From Bacteroidia bacterium (lineage in GTDB: Bacteria > Bacteroidota > Bacteroidia > DATLTG01): a stretch of DNA of 64,000 nt. Positions 62,221 through 64,000 of this stretch are shown here, one piece after another; position 1 is the stretch's first letter; each line of letters starts with the position of its first letter. A program made the translations under genes and the position numbers. The notes beneath the pieces are model-generated. The model had not been told where the DNA came from, did no database searches, and worked only from the letters and a program-made list of their open reading frames with translations. The stretch lies in assembly GCA_039924845.1 (NCBI GenBank), contig JBDTAC010000086.1, positions 1 through 64,000 of the forward strand, read 5' to 3'.

Positions 62221-63999
62221 TTACTTTAAATCCAACGGAACTGTTATTTTAAAACCAATATTTCTACCCATGTTAAACATTCCCATTCTGCCAGTTGCGT
62301 AGTTGTATCCAAAATATTTTAAACGACTCAAATGATCTTGATAAGCAGCGTCAAAAAGATTATTTCCCATCACCGAAAAATGAAAAAGCGTTTTTCCAGA
62401 TCGAGAAGTAATATCTGCACCAAGACCTATATTAAAAATGGTATAGCCAGGAGTTGGAGTTTCCGTATTATACGCTAAAAAAACTCTGTTTTGAGCAGCA
62501 AATAGCTCCACTTCCGCTTTTGCGAAAAGATGTGAAAAATGGGTATATTTCTTCTTAAAAGTAGCCCTCAAATCACTTGTTAAATGTACAGGAGGAATAA
62601 AAGGTAAATATTTCGCACTGTCGGCTACTGGCTGTCCATTCCCTTTATTTACAGCAAAAACTGCTGAAAATCCATTTTCGAAATGCAGCCAATCTGTTGG
62701 ATGAATGTCTAAACTAAACTCTCCGCCATACAATTCCGCATGCGATGCCGTATATTTAAACGTTTGATTCCCTGTAACGATAACAGAATCTTGACCTTTA
62801 TTGTTGGTTAATTTTTGATTGTAGATATAATTAGAAATATCATTGTTAAATAAATCTAAACTCGCTACTACGGCTTTGGAAGTATAGGAAAATCCGAGAT
62901 CCTCCTGCAAACTAAATTCAGGACTTAAATCTGGATTGCCAATTTGATACACATTCGTGCCAGGATGTACACCATTGGCGGATATTTCAGCAATATTGGG
63001 AGCACGATACCCTCGTGCAATATTTGCTTTTATCAAAAATTTGTCTGTAACATCGTAGCTTCCTCCAAAGCTTCCGGTAACGCCGGAAAAGGTGTGTTTA
63101 TAATTTCCAAACGGACGACTCGCTCCCAGCGTATCACTACCCGTTACTGTTTCATCAAAACCAGTGGAAGCATTTGGCTTAACGTAAAGTGCGCTGTTGT
63201 TGAAAAAGCGCGAATCGTACCGAACTCCTCCAGAAACTTCCAAACGATTAAATGTTTTTTTAACCACTGCAAAAGCGCCAGCATCCAATGAATTATACGA
63301 AGGAATCACTGCCTCCGTACCTTGCGAAGAATTGTTGGATTGATACATTCCATTGATCCCGACAATCGGTTGCCAACCTTTTTTTTCCGGGAAATAATAT
63401 TTGGTATCGTATGAAAAAGTATTTAATACCAAATCTAAACCGGGTACATCTGGTGCTGTAGGATGGCTGTATTCTCTACGAATGCTTTCTTGATATCCCA
63501 AATTAACCGCCAATTTTCCGTTTCCGAGGATAAAGTTATTGGTTGTGTAAAGACGGTAATGTTGAACATGTTGATGTAAAATACTGATGTCGTATGTATT
63601 TAATTCTGCTGGAGAAACCACTGGGCGAAATAAATCTGCTTCTGTAATTTGTTTGGTAAACTGCCCTGTTAGCGAATCTCGGCTGCCATCTGGAATTTCT
63701 TGCAAATCATCAAACACCGAAAAATTCAATCGGGAATAACCCCATGATTTATTTAAACCAACCGTCCCGCTGGCATCTGTTTCTCGAAACGCTGTTCCAT
63801 AATCACGCCCATCGTATTTATTTTGATAGTCCATCGCCATTTTATGCGACACGCGCCCTAACCACTCGAAGCCATTAGCAGCACTGCCAGACAGCATCGC
63901 AGAATTCCCAATCATTCCATTATTGGTTTGATATTCGCTCAACACTTCCCCTTGTATTTTTCCTTCGGGAGCAACTGGTGTTGGAATGATATTTACCAC
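62221..63999 (-). CDS. TonB-dependent receptor, C-terminal part
   Basis: A 592-residue fragment whose N-terminal part lies beyond the window end. It is a beta-barrel of the TonB-dependent receptor type: LRATFKKK, LIKANIARGYRAPNIAEISANGVHPGTN, YQIGNPDLSPEFSLQEDLGF, and the terminal NMGRNIGFKITVPLDLK. The plug domain and TonB box are not in view, so the substrate (siderophore, heme, metal or other) is unknown. It has its own terminator and is upstream of the SprB-like gene, with about 180 bases between. Confidence 0.88.
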   Translation of the reverse strand: MVNIIPTPVAPEGKIQGEVLSEYQTNNGMIGNSAMLSGSAANGFEWLGRVSHKMAMDYQNKYDGRDYGTAFRETDASGTVGLNKSWGYSRLNFSVFDDLQEIPDGSRDSLTGQFTKQITEADLFRPVVSPAELNTYDISILHQHVQHYRLYTTNNFILGNGKLAVNLGYQESIRREYSHPTAPDVPGLDLVLNTFSYDTKYYFPEKKGWQPIVGINGMYQSNNSSQGTEAVIPSYNSLDAGAFAVVKKTFNRLEVSGGVRYDSRFFNNSALYVKPNASTGFDETVTGSDTLGASRPFGNYKHTFSGVTGSFGGSYDVTDKFLIKANIARGYRAPNIAEISANGVHPGTNVYQIGNPDLSPEFSLQEDLGFSYTSKAVVASLDLFNNDISNYIYNQKLTNNKGQDSVIVTGNQTFKYTASHAELYGGEFSLDIHPTDWLHFENGFSAVFAVNKGNGQPVADSAKYLPFIPPVHLTSDLRATFKKKYTHFSHLFAKAEVELFAAQNRVFLAYNTETPTPGYTIFNIGLGADITSRSGKTLFHFSVMGNNLFDAAYQDHLSRLKYFGYNYATGRMGMFNMGRNIGFKITVPLDLK

Positions 64000-64000
64000 G

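Noticed and set aside
62221-63999. Assigning a substrate to the TonB-dependent receptor
   Set aside because: Only the barrel is in view and no transport or siderophore genes are adjacent.

Overview
The window looks like the chromosome of a low-GC member of the Bacteroidota. Evidence: type IX secretion (T9SS) sorting domains on several secreted proteins, a giant SprB-like adhesin followed by a PorP/SprF-family gene, a TonB-dependent receptor, Bacteroidota-type minus-7 boxes (TAnnTTTG) ahead of several genes, A-rich rather than Shine-Dalgarno leaders, and CHRD and Peptidase-MA/propeller outer-membrane proteins. The species cannot be named from the sequence. No phage, plasmid, CRISPR or biosynthetic cluster was seen.

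Layout. 1-5.4 kb: the 3' end of rlmF, a REP-associated tyrosine transposase (RAYT) between inverted hairpin pairs, tspO, an HXXEE membrane protein, a repeat-rich gap, a TPR/PP2C sensor phosphatase and a 21-bp minisatellite. 5.4-16.5 kb: a surface lipoprotein, an EamA transporter with an ArsC/Spx-like protein, two T9SS cargo proteins, gcvP, and a UbiA-like membrane protein. 16.5-21.8 kb: a methyltransferase and hemL, divergent from kynU-kmo. 21.8-32.6 kb: a frameshifted small membrane protein, a 1.1k-residue outer-membrane protein, a half-size TSUP transporter, a c-type cytochrome lipoprotein, an oligopeptide-type binding lipoprotein, methylmalonyl-CoA epimerase and a CHRD protein. 32.6-44.9 kb: ctaA, a collagen-like protein, an LD-carboxypeptidase, metG, tRNA-Arg(CCT), haaO and an ACMSD homologue, purF, rpsT, a second EamA transporter and a VIT1/CCC1 transporter. 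44.9-52.7 kb: a cysteine desulfurase, then an 11-gene same-strand run carrying tryptophan 2,3-dioxygenase, RIC/YtfE di-iron repair protein, group III truncated hemoglobin, hemerythrin, a Crp/Fnr regulator, a tiny lipoprotein, NDH-2, a flavin reductase and a DUF488 protein. 52.7-64 kb: PorP/SprF, the 2785-residue SprB-like adhesin, and the C-terminal part of a TonB-dependent receptor.

How the genes work together. Five steps of aerobic tryptophan degradation by the kynurenine route (TDO, KMO, kynureninase, 3-hydroxyanthranilate dioxygenase, ACMSD) are present but split over three sites; kynurenine formamidase is not seen. The run beginning at 46.16 kb looks like a nitric-oxide/oxygen stress operon. 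A Crp/Fnr-type palindrome (TGA-N6-TCA) sits about 41 bases before the likely transcription start of that run, and the run encodes its own Crp/Fnr protein.

The most unusual features are four. (1) A family of A/T-core palindromes (GAAAAATTATTTTTTG and variants) is scattered through the window; copies form terminators, contain the stop codons of at least six genes, abut start codons and also lie inside reading frames. (2) Cysteines co-vary across the roughly 30 SprB repeats, predicting their disulfide pairing. (3) The NO/O2 operon has a well-placed candidate operator. (4) A 139-bp intergenic repeat is present in two nearly identical copies, one of which runs into the 3' end of ctaA.
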